Source: Asterias rubens (taxonomy: Eukaryota > Echinodermata > Asteroidea > Forcipulatida > Asteriidae). From it: 64,000 nucleotides of DNA. Location: NCBI RefSeq assembly GCF_902459465.1, contig NC_047066.1:8063047-8127046 (forward strand). Reading direction: 5' to 3'. The position numbers and the translations under genes are program-made. This document shows positions 34,372-45,670 of the stretch, one piece after another. The notes under the pieces were generated by a model. That model ran no database searches. It was given only the letters and a program-made list of their open reading frames with translations, and had not been told where the DNA came from. Position 1 is the first letter of the stretch, and each line of letters opens with the position of its first letter.

Positions 34372-36317
34372 CGCACGCTTAGAGCTTAAAAAAGGGACCA
34401 TTATGTCTGCTGCCAGCATCTCAAGTCTCCCATTGACGATGTTGGTTGCAGGTCTTCAGTTACACAACGTCGGTGACATTAGCTATCCTTTATTTTCCCT
34501 TTAAGAATTTGCACATCCAAAAATGTGTACAGCTTTAGAGTTTCAACCCTAGCAGAGAAAGTGAGGCCATTAATATAAAAAAACATGTATTTATACCATA
34601 GGTCATTTCGGTTGGAAAGCAATTTGTAACAGGTAATTCTATTTACAATCAAGAATTGTGATTAATTTCTAAGATCAGTTGTTAAAGACCAGTCTAGTAT
34701 TAAATGGACAAATTCAATTATCTTTGTTTGTTTGGTTTTGTTGTTGTTGTTTTGGTTGTTTCATTTTCATCTGTGGCATTAATTGGATGCAATGTTTTGT
34801 AAAGAGACATTCTGTTGATTATAAATTTGTTCACTGTCCCTGAACCTTTTTCCTAATGAGATGAACAAGTTTCCCTTGCTGGGATTAAAAGTAAATGAAG
34901 ACGATACACTTGAGTGGTGTTTCTGAGCAAAATGAAAGTTTGTATTAATAATAGATACTGGCTGTTACATCCCTCAAGCATTAAATTTTTCACCCTTATA
35001 GCTTAGCCCGGGCCAAGGGCTATCAGCCCTTGACTACAACCGAAAGAGTGTTATGATTTTTCAAAAGAATTGTTCACACAGATTTACACATTAATGTGAT
35101 GTAACCTTCCTGTGGGCACATCCTGCAGGAAAACTTTTAGGTTTGATTTCTGGTAGTCCAAAATACAATATCTTTGAAAACAGTGGACAAAGTTATTCTC
35201 TCATTTATGTGAATCTGTTCTTTATTTGACAGTGAATGTTTGTCCTTTATTGCAATCTTATTTGGTAAATTATATTAAGGTTTGGAAAATTAAACGTGAG
35301 CCTATAATTAATTTTTATTGAGTCAAAAGGTTCTATTTAAAAAAAAAAATACCCAAGCATTGCACATAGTAAGTACATGGCATGAGCCGCTGAAATAATT
35401 TTATGGAAATTTGAAAGAAGTGCGCCCTCTCTTGAATCCAGAGAATCGCCGTCGTGTGACATGACCCAGACGCATATGGGGGAAACTCTACGCATAACTC
35501 ACACCGCTGGAAATGGTTACCAGACTAGCAGTTGATTTCTTTCTTGGCAATCCACGAACCGCGGGAAAGGCACCACCTCACTGCTTGAATTTTTTACAGG
35601 ATTATCACATTCGGAAGGTTTGTTAACCCATTTGCTTTTAATGTATAACATATCGTTCTTTTTTATATAGTGTAACAAGTTGTTTCGGGATTCCTTCGGT
35701 CATTTGTTTATTATTGTCAGGGTCATGGCTTACCTGTTTGAACTGGTTCGGCACATTTTCAATAATTCATTGCGCCATGTCACATTGAGTTAAACGTGAG
35801 TTCGTACGGATCATGCGCTGAAGAAAGATCATCAAGTCTTTGTTATCTGCAAAATCCTCAGACATCCGTCAACTGTAAGGCTAGGAAATGTTCATTTTTG
35901 TCACAAATATTTATACACTATACATGGTTATGATTAGTTTTGGCTTGTATTATACCGATAGGTTGTTTTTTCTTTGTGTTTTGTCATGACTGGATGGACG
36001 TGTTTGAGCGGTCGTGGATTCTGATCATTCGAAATACAGTCCATCTATGCATTATTTTACTGCCATGACAGATGAGATAGTTGTTTCGTATTGTTCATAA
36101 AAGTAACTGTTGCTACTGTGTTTATTGTTGATCGTCGGGAACAAATGTTTGTTTGACAGCACAATGTTTTAACAGTACTAAATCGAAAATATACTAAATG
36201 ATACTTTTTCGATGAAGAAAAAAATGTAAATTTAGTATCTCAAAAAAGAGAGCTCGTCTCGAGTTGATCGAAACCAAACCTCCACTTCATTCAATGAACT
36301 TGAAAACACTTCACATC

Positions 36318-36726
36318 AGGGCCCAATTTCATGGCTCTGCTTACCGTAAGCACATAATCGGCGCTTACGGAAGCAGGGAATTCTGTGCTTACGGCAAGCG
36401 TATTTCACGGGTTTCACGGGCTTCTGCGCGTGCGTACTCCACGTTACTACTATACTACTCTAGGCATTCGTTACTAGGCATTCTACGGAAAAGTTTCCGT
36501 ATGGCGCCACCACTTTTTCACTCGATATGAAATTATATAGTATCTAATTTACCTCAATGAGATATCCCTTTTTGTAAAAATGAGTGAAAAAGTGGTGGCG
36601 CCATACGGAAAGTTATCCCATTCTACGCTTACAAGGGTAGAGCAGAAACTCGGCTTGCATGTAAGCGTGGAATCGCGATCGTAAGCACAGAATTCGGCGG
36701 TAAGCAGAGCCATGAAATTGGGCCCT
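36318..36726. repeat. GGGCCCAATTTCATGGCTCTG palindromic MITE with another MITE nested inside
   Basis: The outer arms AGGGCCCAATTTCATGGCTC and GAGCCATGAAATTGGGCCCT match exactly. Inside, 36486-36618 is a copy of the ~135-bp GGATAACTTTCCGTATGGCG family. Confidence 0.8.
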
Positions 36727-36956
36727 GGTCTTGTGAATGTGAATGAAATAATATATAATTTACCTCAAATCAAACTCAATGAACTATCCCTTTTTCTTTG
36801 TAAAAATTAGTGAAAAAGTGGTGGCAGGATATGTAAAATTTATTCCTCTGAAATTCTACTGAACTCCAGATAGAAAATTTACTAACTAGTTACTAGGCTA
36901 GAGGGTGTTTCTTTCTTCATTGAACTTATGTTGTTAGGATAGGAGGAGGTTTTGAA

Positions 36957-37098
36957 GGAAAAGTTTCTGTATGGCGCCACCATTTTTTTCATTTGATATG
37001 AAGTAATATAGTATCTATTTACCTCAATGACAATAATTAGAAACGTCTTTTTGTAAAAATTAGTGAAAAAGTGGTGGTGCCGTACGGAAAGTTATCCG
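36957..37098. repeat. ~140-bp palindromic MITE (GGATAACTTTCCGTATGGCG family)
   Basis: GGAAAAGTTTCTGTATGGCG on the left and GGTGCCGTACGGAAAGTTAT on the right, with an AT-rich centre. A half-copy lies just upstream at ~36787-36840. Confidence 0.7.
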
Positions 37099-37775
37099 GT
37101 TTGAAATTGAAAAAGTTGATTTTATTTAATTATTCATTCCAGCAAACACATTGACATAAACCACTGAATGAAAACCTTTTTTTTTACTAGAAGAAAACAA
37201 AATGACAAAAGAAAAGAGCAACAGTTTGGGTAAAAAAAAACTTCCCGTAAACTCAGCAGGACTAAAGACGACTGGATAGACATGGCAGGAATGGCAGGGG
37301 GACTAACAAAACAAATTAAAAGAACCAACAAAATTCTTCAATTGACCAATACATGGAATCAAGACAATAACATTGAACATTTTTAAAATCATCTGTTGAA
37401 ATATGTGTACACGATACATACATGCATAACCTGTACGCAGTTAATTCTGTGCACACAACCCAAGCAGTTGAATGGTATCAAATGGTTGGTCAGTTCAGTA
37501 ATTGAGGCAATTGCCTCCGATGCCCCAATTTCCTCATAGATGTGCCCTTTATCAAGGAGAAACAACCTTGGATTCCCTGCCCTCTAAAAACCAAGCACCA
37601 GTCCTGGTATTTGGCCCTGATAGCCAACCATTGCCACCAGCAGTTAGCAAAACTTTAGACGGCGATTTTCTGGAAGTCTGGTTGTCACAAAGACTTCATT
37701 CATCTCTTTAAAATTCAGTCCAGTGTGAACATTGTTTGTTTTGTATTTTTTGTCCCTGTAGACACTTCTGCAACC

Positions 37776-40700
37776 ATGGCGTCATTAGGTATGGGAGGTC
37801 AAGAAATGCCTGATCCATCCAAACCAACAGCAAAGTTCAAGGTGGAGTATTTCTTTGTATTTGTCCCCTTGCCTTTGACCTTAAAGGCAGTGAACACTAT
37901 TGGTAATTACTCAAAACAATTATTAGCTTAAAACCTTACTTTGTGACGAGTAATGGGGAGAGGTAGATAATATTTTTTTAAAAATGTGAAAAACGGCTCC
38001 CTCTGAAGTGACATAGTTTTGGGGAAAGAAGTGATTTTCCACAAATTTGGTTTTGAGACCTCACATTTAGAATTTGAGGTCTTGAAATCAACCATCTAAA
38101 CGCACACAACTTCGTGTGACAAGGGTGTTTTTCTTTCATTATTATCTCGAAACTTCGACCACCAATTAAGCTCAAATTTTCACAGGCTTGTTATTTTATG
38201 CATATGTTGAGAACACCAAGTTAGAAGACTGGTCTTTGACAATTACCAATAATGTCCACTGCCTTTTAAGGGTCGGGTACTTTTTGTACGACACAAAGCA
38301 CATTTTCCACAGGTTTACATTAAGCTTACTCGGTTTGAAGATAATGATAGGAGAAAGCTTCCCTTCAAGTATTACTTGCTAAGGTGCTGTAGTTTTTAAA
38401 AAATTAGTAAACAAAAATGTCACGAAAAAAATTATTGTCTCAGGAGACGAACTGTAAATTAGCACACACACAACATATTTATGCGTTCATGTGCCCACGA
38501 CTCTCCTATTTGTTAGGCTATGGAGAAGGAAGGATGAGGACCCATGATGCAGTTTAAGTTTATGAGAGAGTACCTAGATTTATTTTCATCTTGGGTGATC
38601 AGGTTGGTGTGGCGGCATCTTTACTCGCCTTCCGTCTCTAGCACCCGGTTTGAATCACACAGGAGCATTATGTGGATTGGGTTTTCATTTTTTCGTTCAA
38701 AAGAGCTCGGAAAAGTACAGAGTCAGTGTATATGGGTCAACAAAGATTAATAATTATTTGATAATATGGCTTGGTAGATAATGTAACATGTTCTTTCTTT
38801 GATGCACTCCACAGCTTGTATTAGTCGGAGATGGAGGTACGGGGAAAACAACATTTGTAAAGCGTCATTTATCGGGAGAGTTTGAGAAGAAATATATTGG
38901 TGAGTCAACTTCATTAATGTTTGGCGCATGGAGGCAATTTCCTCTATCACCCCCATGAAGTATAGGGCATGACTTTGAAGATGGGTCATTGAAAGTACAA
39001 GAAGGATTAAGTTAACAAAAAATTGTTTTAAATAAATAAATAAATCCGGCCTCTAAGTAGTTGTGTCAATGTTATGTTTTGTTTTGTTTGAATTTTGCAA
39101 ATTCTAACCGCTCTGGTTTTGTTAATCCATCAGCACCATAGTGGAACCAGTTTGCTAAAGTGATTCAACTTTCCCTGATGAGCCTGTTGTATATAAAGTA
39201 CAACTTGGCATTGGACGGGAGAGTTGTACATAATATCAGTTAACCCTAGGGTTGAAGTTTAATCAAGTCTCCTCTTTTTTAGGGAAATCAAAACAGTGGT
39301 AGTTAAATTTAGGTGTACTAATGAGTTTTATGACTGAATAATTTTGATTGTTTAAACTATGACTTAAAGACACTGAACACTATTGGTAGGGCCACTGATT
39401 TTCCGCGATCGCGGAAAACGGACGGAATTCGCGGAATCCGCCCTTTGAAACGGAAAACGGGATTTCAGAAAATTTGATTTTTTTTTTTTTTTTTTTTTTT
39501 TTCTTGACGCCAAAACTATTGAAATTGCATTCTTTATTAAGATTCTTTTTGTTAAACTAAAAAGGCATCAGAAATCAGACCATTAAAAAGTACGAGATCG
39601 TAACTGTGGATCATTCTGTTCTACTTCACACCATCCTCAATGTTTACACACATGATGTACACACGTTGTTAACATGGTTAAGCGAAGGGCATTATTCGCG
39701 GCACGTTTTTAACATTTTTTGTTCACCCAAATTGCATTTTCTCCCTCTCTTCTACCAACAATAATACACAACCTAGCTTACCTATGATCTATAAGAACAC
39801 ATACAATGTTTTTTCATCTCGGAAAGGTCTAAAATAAAACCGTAAACTGTCAACATTCTGTCGCCAAAGCGAAAACAAAATGGCTGACATTTTGTTTGTG
39901 GATGGAGAATGGTCACGTCCATAGACTTGTTCCCAAGTCTTTGATCATGCTGAAACAGCGCCCTCTTGTGGATACACTCCTGTCATTAGCCTACAATGTG
40001 GCTGATGCAGAGAATCAACTGCAGTTTTAGACTTGGAATCAAGTCTATCTCATCATGTGCATTGATACTGCAGTCGCAGTGCAACCTTTTTAGAACAGCA
40101 GTATACAAAATAATCCACAATTATAAAAAAAAGTATTTTTTTGAAATTTGTCAGTTCAAATGAACATTTTACGAAGTCAACAGTGCAACTTATCTCAAAT
40201 TGATTTTTATAAGTGTGTCCCTGGGTATTAAACAACCTTTTATCTAATTAAAAAAACATGAAACGGAATTTTTTGTGCCTGAAACGGAATTCATGTTTTG
40301 GCCAAACGGAATTTGCACTTTTCTGAAACGGAAAATCAGTGGCCCTAGATAACTGTCAAAGACCAGTCTTCTTACTTTGTGTATCTCAACATATGCATAA
40401 AATAACAAACCTGTGAAAATTTGAGCTCGATCGGTCGTCTGAGTTGCGAGATAACTATGAAAGAAAAAATACCCTTGTCACACGAAGTTGTGTGCTTTCA
40501 GATGCTTGATTTCGAGACCTCAAGTTCTAAACTTGAGGTCTCGAAATCAAATTCGTGGAAAATTACTTCTTTCTCCAAAACTACGTCACTTCAAAGGGAG
40601 AGGTTTCTCACAATGCTTTATACTACCAACCTCTCCCCATTACTCGTTTCCAAGTGAGGTTTTATGCCAATAACTATTTTGAGTAATTACCAATAGTGTC

Positions 40701-43700
40701 CACTGCCTTTAACCAAGTAATGACAAGATGCAACAGGAAATGTGTTTGGTGGTTGGTGTTTGTCCACAGCCCAAATCAGTTGAGTTGAGTGTAGCCCTCA
40801 TCTTGAAGTGAGGTTAGGTGATGTTTCATAAAAAGGGGGTTTACTTAATATTATTTTTTTATTTGTCATAAACTGTTTACCTTTTATTATATTTGTCTAT
40901 TACAGCTACCCTCGGAGTAGAAGTTCATCCCATCAAGTTCAACACAAATCGTGGGGTTATCCAATTCAATGTCTGGGACACAGCTGGGCAGGAGAAATTT
41001 GGCGGGCTACGTGATGGTTACTACATCCAAGGTAAGCCCACAATGGGAGATTTTTTTGGACGGTCTGTTTTCACAGGTCTCGCCAGTAGTGCGCGTGGTG
41101 AGACCTATGTGCGCAATAATAGACCTTTTCCCAAATACAATTGCGCAAGCGCAGACTGTTGAATGAGGTGCATTGTGGGATAGATCTGGATCAAATTTGA
41201 TCACCAGTTAGACCATAATGCACCTAATTCCAAGCTTTACATGCGTGCCCCAGTATTTGCGAAAGGGTCTATGAGCCGTTATGTCTGCTGCCGCCAGCAT
41301 CTCAAAAGAGAAAGAAAACATCGCCTATGTCACAACAAACTTGGTTTGGTAACCATACCAAAGGGCTCGAATGTGGTTTTGGGAAATCCACAAGACCATA
41401 AGGCTTGTAGCTCATTTGTTTAACATGACCAGGAGAGAAACCTGATGACACAGTTAATCTTGCATTTAACTGCTTTTATATGAACAAGCACTAAAACATG
41501 TAAAGAGAAGATTTATCTCATTTGTCTTTATGTTATTAAAGACCCTGGACACTATTGGTAATTGTTAATGACCAGTCTTCTCACTTGGTGTATCTCAACA
41601 TTATGCATAAAATAACAAACCTGTGAAAATTTGAGCTCAATTGGTCTTCAAAGTTGCGAGATAATAATGAAAGAAAAAACACCCTTGTCACATGAAGCTG
41701 TGTGCTTTCAGAATCTCATTCTGAGGTCTCAAAGTCAAATTCGTGAAAAATTACTTCTTTCTCAAAAACTACGTTACTTCAGAGGGAGCCGTTTCTCACA
41801 ATGTTTTATACTATCAACAGCTTTCGATTGCTTCCGGTGCTTGTTACCAAGTAAGGTTTTATGCTAATTATTTTGAGTAACTACCAATAGTGTCCACTGC
41901 CATTAAGTGATTACTCAAAGAATTGAAAGGTAATGTATTACACTCACAGTCAAACATATTTAGTGGCCTCCTGACGTTTCAACCTTAGCAGAGTCTTTCT
42001 CAAAGGCTAATTTGTTTTTGTTAAGATATTACACAGTGATGTATTGTTATTCATTTGAAAGCCACAAGAACATCTGAATTTAAGTTTTGACATGTGTTTA
42101 CTGGCCCAATAATTTGGCAGTTGTACTTTAATATCTCTGAAAGTTTAACCGTTGTTAGACTTACTTGGGTAACAGGCTTTGGTGATTCTGTGAAAAAAAT
42201 GAACTACATCTATGCCTGATTTTTTTTCAGGTCAATGCGCAATCATCATGTTTGACGTCACGTCCAGAGTCACATACAAGAATGTGCCCAACTGGTATCG
42301 GGATCTCACAAGGGTATGCGAGAACGTCCCCATCGTCTTGTGCGGGAACAAGGTTGACATCAAGGACAGAAAGGTGAAAGCCAAGACCATCACCTTCCAC
42401 CGGAAAAAGAACCTCCAGGTAAGATTTCTAGACCCCCGGCAGAACTGGGTCCAACTCAATAAAGCCTTTTTGAGATTTTGCGGACACAATGCTACAACAC
42501 CTGTTAGGTTTGGTTAAATTTTTCTGTGTACACCCAAACCAAATAGTACTCTCTTATCATATCCGCCATACCTCAAAAAGGCTTATAGAGCGGGCTCGTA
42601 GCAGAAAATATTGCTTAACAATTTTCTGCTTGGCAGAAATAGCAGGATACCAGTCCAAAATTGTACACTTGACATGGTTGTTTTGCTGGTAAAATTTTTC
42701 TCTAGCAAGCAAAATGTTGTGCTTAGCTGGGTTTTTTTCTGCTTAAGCAGCTCTGTGAAATTGGGCCCTGGAAACAAGCTGGGTGTAAAGGCTTTGTTTG
42801 AACATGATTGGAAACTACCTGATGACATTTGAGTAAGGTGCCCTCGCTCGGCTGAGAGTAAAATCAAACCTGCTCATTGGCCACTCCTGTGCTGAGCATG
42901 TATTTTTGTTTCAATTGTTTCATCATTGTATTACCTTGTATTACCTATAAAGACAGAGTAGATTAGGTCTCCTTTTTTAAGAAATTTGTTTTGTTTTGTT
43001 TGAATTTTGCAAATTCTAACCGCTCTGGTTTTGTTAATCCATCAGCACCATAGTGGAACCAGTTTGCTAAAGTGATTCATCTTTCCCTGATGAGCCTGTG
43101 TATATATAGTGCAACTCGGCATTGGACGGGAGTGTTGTACATTCTTAATATCGGTTAACCCTAGGTTTGAAGTGAAATCGTTCCCTCTTTTAGGAAACAT
43201 GGTAGTTGTTTTAATGAATGCCTCAAAAGTCCAACTAGTGAGAATGTTTTAACTGAAACGGATAAGTATTTCAAGGCGTGCACATCGACCAATCTATTGG
43301 ACTGTCGTAATGTTGCATTGAAACATTCAAAATACTGTTGCGCATATTCACTCTGTTAGAATTGCTCCTGCACTTCGGCACAAAGATACAGTTAAGCGGG
43401 GACTCCAATGATGGTCCTATGGATAGTGGGCTTGTGCCCACAGGAATGTTCGTTTGCGCCCTTGGTGAACTTGCAGATGAATGACAAAACAAATTTTGTT
43501 TGTTTTTCACCTGAAAATAACTTGGCATAGGAAACGGGAGAGAATTTTTATTACCAAAGCGCACTGGTTTTATTAATACAATTCTGGAAAGTTCCAGGTG
43601 CCTTTCTCAAACCTTGGCTTGGGCTCTGGCTCCAGGCTTCGTGTGCTGATGTTCATGCAATACGCACTGCTTCAAAATGCAGGTTAAAGGCAGTGGACAC

Positions 43701-45670
43701 TATTGGTAATTACTCAAAATAATTATTAGTTTAAAACCTTACTTTGTAACGAGTCATGGGGAGAGGTTGGTAGTATAAAACATTGTGAGAAACGGCTCCC
43801 TCTGAAGTGACGTAGTTTTCAAGAAAGAAGTAGTTTTCCACGAATTTGATTTCAAGACCTCAGATTTAGAATTTGAGGTCTCGAAATCAAGCATCTGAAA
43901 GCACACAGCTCTGTGTGACAAGGTTTTTTTTTTCATTTTTTTTTTTCATTATTATCTCGCAACTTTGACGACCAATTGAGCTCAAATTTTCACAGGTTTG
44001 TTATTTTATGCATATGTTGAGATACAGCAAGTGAGAAGACTGGTCTTTGACAATCACCATTAGTGTCCAGTGTCTTTAAAGGCAGAGCTGCGAACGCAGC
44101 GCGCTGAGCCCAAGCGCCAATGTTTGAGAAAGGCCCCAGGTGAATAGGTCCAATACACAGGGTACACAAGAGGATCTAGTCCTTTGACAGGCAATCATAG
44201 AGCAGTGTATTCTAAAGTTGGTTAATGATGGAACATTTTGCCCGCAGTATTACGACATCAGCGCAAAGAGTAACTACAACTTTGAGAAGCCGTTCCTTTG
44301 GCTGGCCAGGAAGCTGCTCGGAGATCCCAACCTCTGCTTCACAGAGATGCCTGCTCTCCAGCCTCCAGAGGTCCATATAGACCAAAGTACCATGCAGCAA
44401 TACGACAAAGATCTTCAGGTAAGTCGACACACTGCTTCGTAAATACTAATAATTGAGTTTTTTATAGCGATTTATTGCACCCAAAGGGCGTCGGTTAAGA
44501 GCACCGGATTCAAGCTCTGGTGTTCGATCAGCAGAGTGTAGGTTCAAATCCCGGTCATGACATTTGCTACGCAAAGTTGGGGAGGTAGTGCTTTCTACCA
44601 GCCAGGTTTCTGATTGATGATACCCAAGCCTACATCCGTATTGACTGTAAAGGGGGTAACCCTGTTTCAGCCCTTGGAGTAGGTGGCAACGGCCTCTGGA
44701 AAAAACAAAATTGTAGCCCACACCTTGAAGTGGCCTTCAGGCCTTGTGTGTCTGGCGAATTGCGTAAACAAAAATCTCAGCTCCCTGGGAGTATACAGCC
44801 TGTGCTGCCAAAAATGTAGCGCACTAAGCTAAATCAATCACAAGAACCATCTCTGCCTTCACAGGTGCCCATTTACCCCTGGGTGGAGAGAAGCAATTAT
44901 AGTTTAGTGTCTTGCTCATGAACACAAGTGACACAACCGGGACTCAAACCCATGCCCTGATCTGTTCGGCCACAACACTTCAATTTTTCATAAATAGGCG
45001 TTGTTCAAGAGAAAACATGAAAATGTTGAAATGGATTACTCACCGATAAAGACATAGTAGATTAGGTTTCCTTTGTGCAAAATTTGTTTTGTTTTGTTTT
45101 GTTTTGTTTGAATGCTGCAAATTCTAACCGCTCTGGTTTTGTTAATCCATCAGCACCATAGTGGAACCAGTTTGCTAAAGTGCTTCAACTTTCCCTGATG
45201 AGCCTGTTGTATATAAAGTGCAACTTGGCATTGGATGGGAGAGTTGTACATTCCTAACATATTAGGAATTATTAAGGTTTTTTGTGACAATCCTTCAATT
45301 GTTTGAGTTTTTGTCCCCCTTTGATCTGATATTTACTTAATCTCAAGTTTGAGTAAAACTAAAGGTTGGATTTAATAGTGCTCAGGCCTGTGATTTCCTA
45401 GAAATTTACCGGATTTCAAGATTTTCAGTTGATGAACTTGCTTAGCACTGAAAAATCTTGCAGAGCAGAAACGGGTTACCAGCCAAATTCTATGCAATGT
45501 GAAATTTTTGTGACTGGTTCCTCACCCATCACTACTTAGCAGAATGATTTGCTAAGCAAGAATGGACAACTTTCCTTCTAACCACACTTTCAATTCTCTC
45601 TCTTTTATTTTCTTCACTTCGACAGGAAGCACAAAGCACAGCTCTGCCAGATGATGATGAAGATTTGTAA
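37776..45670 (+). CDS. RAN: RAN GTPase, complete
   Basis: Six coding exons: 37776-37841, 38815-38899, 40906-41031, 42231-42418, 44248-44418 and 45626-45670. They total 681 nt and give 226 aa in frame. All GTPase motifs are intact: G1 GDGGTGKT at ~27-34, the conserved segment [19 protein letters not shown] from 75 (catalytic Gln 79, equivalent to human Gln69), NKVD at ~132-135 and SAK at ~160-162. The C-terminus ends in the acidic DDDEDL typical of RAN and needed for effector and RanBP1 control. RAN drives nuclear import and export and spindle assembly. The N-terminus has about ten more residues than human RAN (216 aa), with a Gly/Met/Pro-rich start. Exon 1 opens at an acceptor 14 nt before the ATG, so an untranslated exon lies upstream. 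Three introns carry the H/ACA-like segments listed separately. Confidence 0.97.
37881..38269 (-). repeat. TTAA-type MITE, near complete, RAN intron 1
   Basis: Starts TTAAAGGCAGTGAACACTAT and ends ATGTCCACTGCCTTTTAA, with internal CGGCTCCCTCTGAAGTGACA. It abuts a half copy (38268-38450) of the AAAGGGTCTGGGTACTTTTTG family. Confidence 0.8.
38560..38700 (+). repeat. SINE-like fragment, RAN intron 1
   Basis: GGTTTGAATCACACAGGAGC resembles a decayed B box followed by ATTATGTGGATTGGGTTTTC. The latter body also occurs at ~52450-52480 as TGTGTGGATTAGGTTC. Confidence 0.4.
39097..39233 (+). ncRNA. candidate H/ACA snoRNA-like segment 1, RAN intron 2
   Basis: This 137-nt core is repeated at 43009-43144 and 45117-45253. 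In the 3' half, CAACTTTCCC pairs with GGGAGAGTTG (10 bp, one G-U). Above it lies an internal loop, TGATGA facing ATTGGAC. Then GCC/GGC and GTTGTA/TACAAC close an apical stem. ACA follows the lower stem after one nucleotide, with three nucleotides to the assumed end. The 5' half has GCAAA/TTTGC and CTGGTT/AACCAG pairing but no clear two-sided pocket. The hinge AAAGTG deviates from ANANNA. Size, intronic sense position and the ACA box fit the class; the target is unknown. Confidence 0.5.
39364..40712 (+). repeat. TTAA-type MITE split by a 957-bp nested element, RAN intron 2
   Basis: The left piece TTAAAGACACTGAACACTAT ends at 39388. The element resumes at 40346 and ends ACCAATAGTGTCCACTGCCT plus TTAA. 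The removed insert is 39389-40345. Confidence 0.85.
39389..40345. repeat. 957-bp inverted-repeat element flanked by TA duplication
   Basis: Termini GGGCCACTGATTTTCCG and CGGAAAATCAGTGGCCC are exact inverted copies. TA lies on both sides (39387-39388 and 40346-40347). Sub-terminal CGGAAT/GAAACGGAA motifs recur at both ends. The interior is AT-rich with a poly-T run (39478-39502) and no transposase-like frame, so it looks like a non-autonomous TA-inserting DNA transposon. Confidence 0.8.
41535..41906 (+). repeat. complete TTAA-type MITE (~370 bp), RAN intron 3
   Basis: Runs from TTAAAGACCCTGGACACTAT to CTACCAATAGTGTCCACTGC and ATTAA. Internal landmarks are GTGTATCTCAACATTATGCA and TTCAGAGGGAGCCGTTTCTC. 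A good uninterrupted reference copy. Confidence 0.85.
42590..42771. repeat. eroded GGGCCC-family MITE, RAN intron 4
   Basis: The right end GCTTAAGCAGCTCTGTGAAA and TTGGGCCCTGG is intact. The left half is diverged (GCAGAAAATATTGCTTAACA). Confidence 0.55.
43009..43144 (+). ncRNA. candidate H/ACA snoRNA-like segment 2, RAN intron 4
   Basis: Near-identical to 39097-39233 over 136 nt and in the same orientation. The 5' half is unchanged. The 3' stem is weaker: CATCTTTCCC against GGGAGTGTTG gives two mismatches, and one base is lost in the apical stem. The ACA box remains (43139-43141). It may be a decaying copy. Confidence 0.4.
43684..44079 (-). repeat. complete TTAA-type MITE (~395 bp), RAN intron 4
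   Basis: From TTAAAGGCAGTGGACACTAT to AGTGTCCAGTGTCTTTAA, in the opposite orientation to 41535-41906. Contains GACCTCAGATTTAGAATTTG, the start of an internal AGACCTCA...TGAGGTCT palindrome. Confidence 0.85.
44480..44995. repeat. two tRNA-Leu-type SINE fragments, RAN intron 5
   Basis: 44487-44562 (+) carries TAAGAGCACCGGATTCAAGC and GGTTCAAATCCCGGTCATGA. 44755-44990 (-) carries the same SINE with its CACCCAGGGGTAAATGG body and a damaged tRNA head. Confidence 0.65.
45117..45253 (+). ncRNA. candidate H/ACA snoRNA-like segment 3, RAN intron 5
   Basis: 137 nt, with the same 3' fold as segment 1. The apical stem changes from TACAAC to TGCAAC, which keeps pairing by a G-U. The lower stem CAACTTTCCC/GGGAGAGTTG and the ACA box (45248-45250) are unchanged. 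The preceding 50 nt (TAGATTAGGTTTCCTTT...) match those before segment 2. Confidence 0.5.

Larger units (their letters stand above)
33264..37761. other. intergenic region between BUD23 and RAN
   Basis: Holds a tRNA-Leu SINE (33645-34003), a CCTTGGTGCCC-family fragment, a truncated TTAA MITE (34179-34371), and nested palindromic elements at 36318-36726 and 36957-37098. The less AT-rich stretch 35400-35900 is the best place for the RAN promoter and untranslated first exon. The RAN coding exon begins at a splice acceptor (37760-37761), so such an exon should exist. I cannot fix its borders. Confidence 0.45.

Noticed and set aside
39097-39233. Box C/D snoRNA reading of the RAN intron repeat, because of TGATGA
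   Set aside because: TGATGA is part of the predicted H/ACA pocket; no terminal stem with a matching D box (CTGA) is placed correctly.
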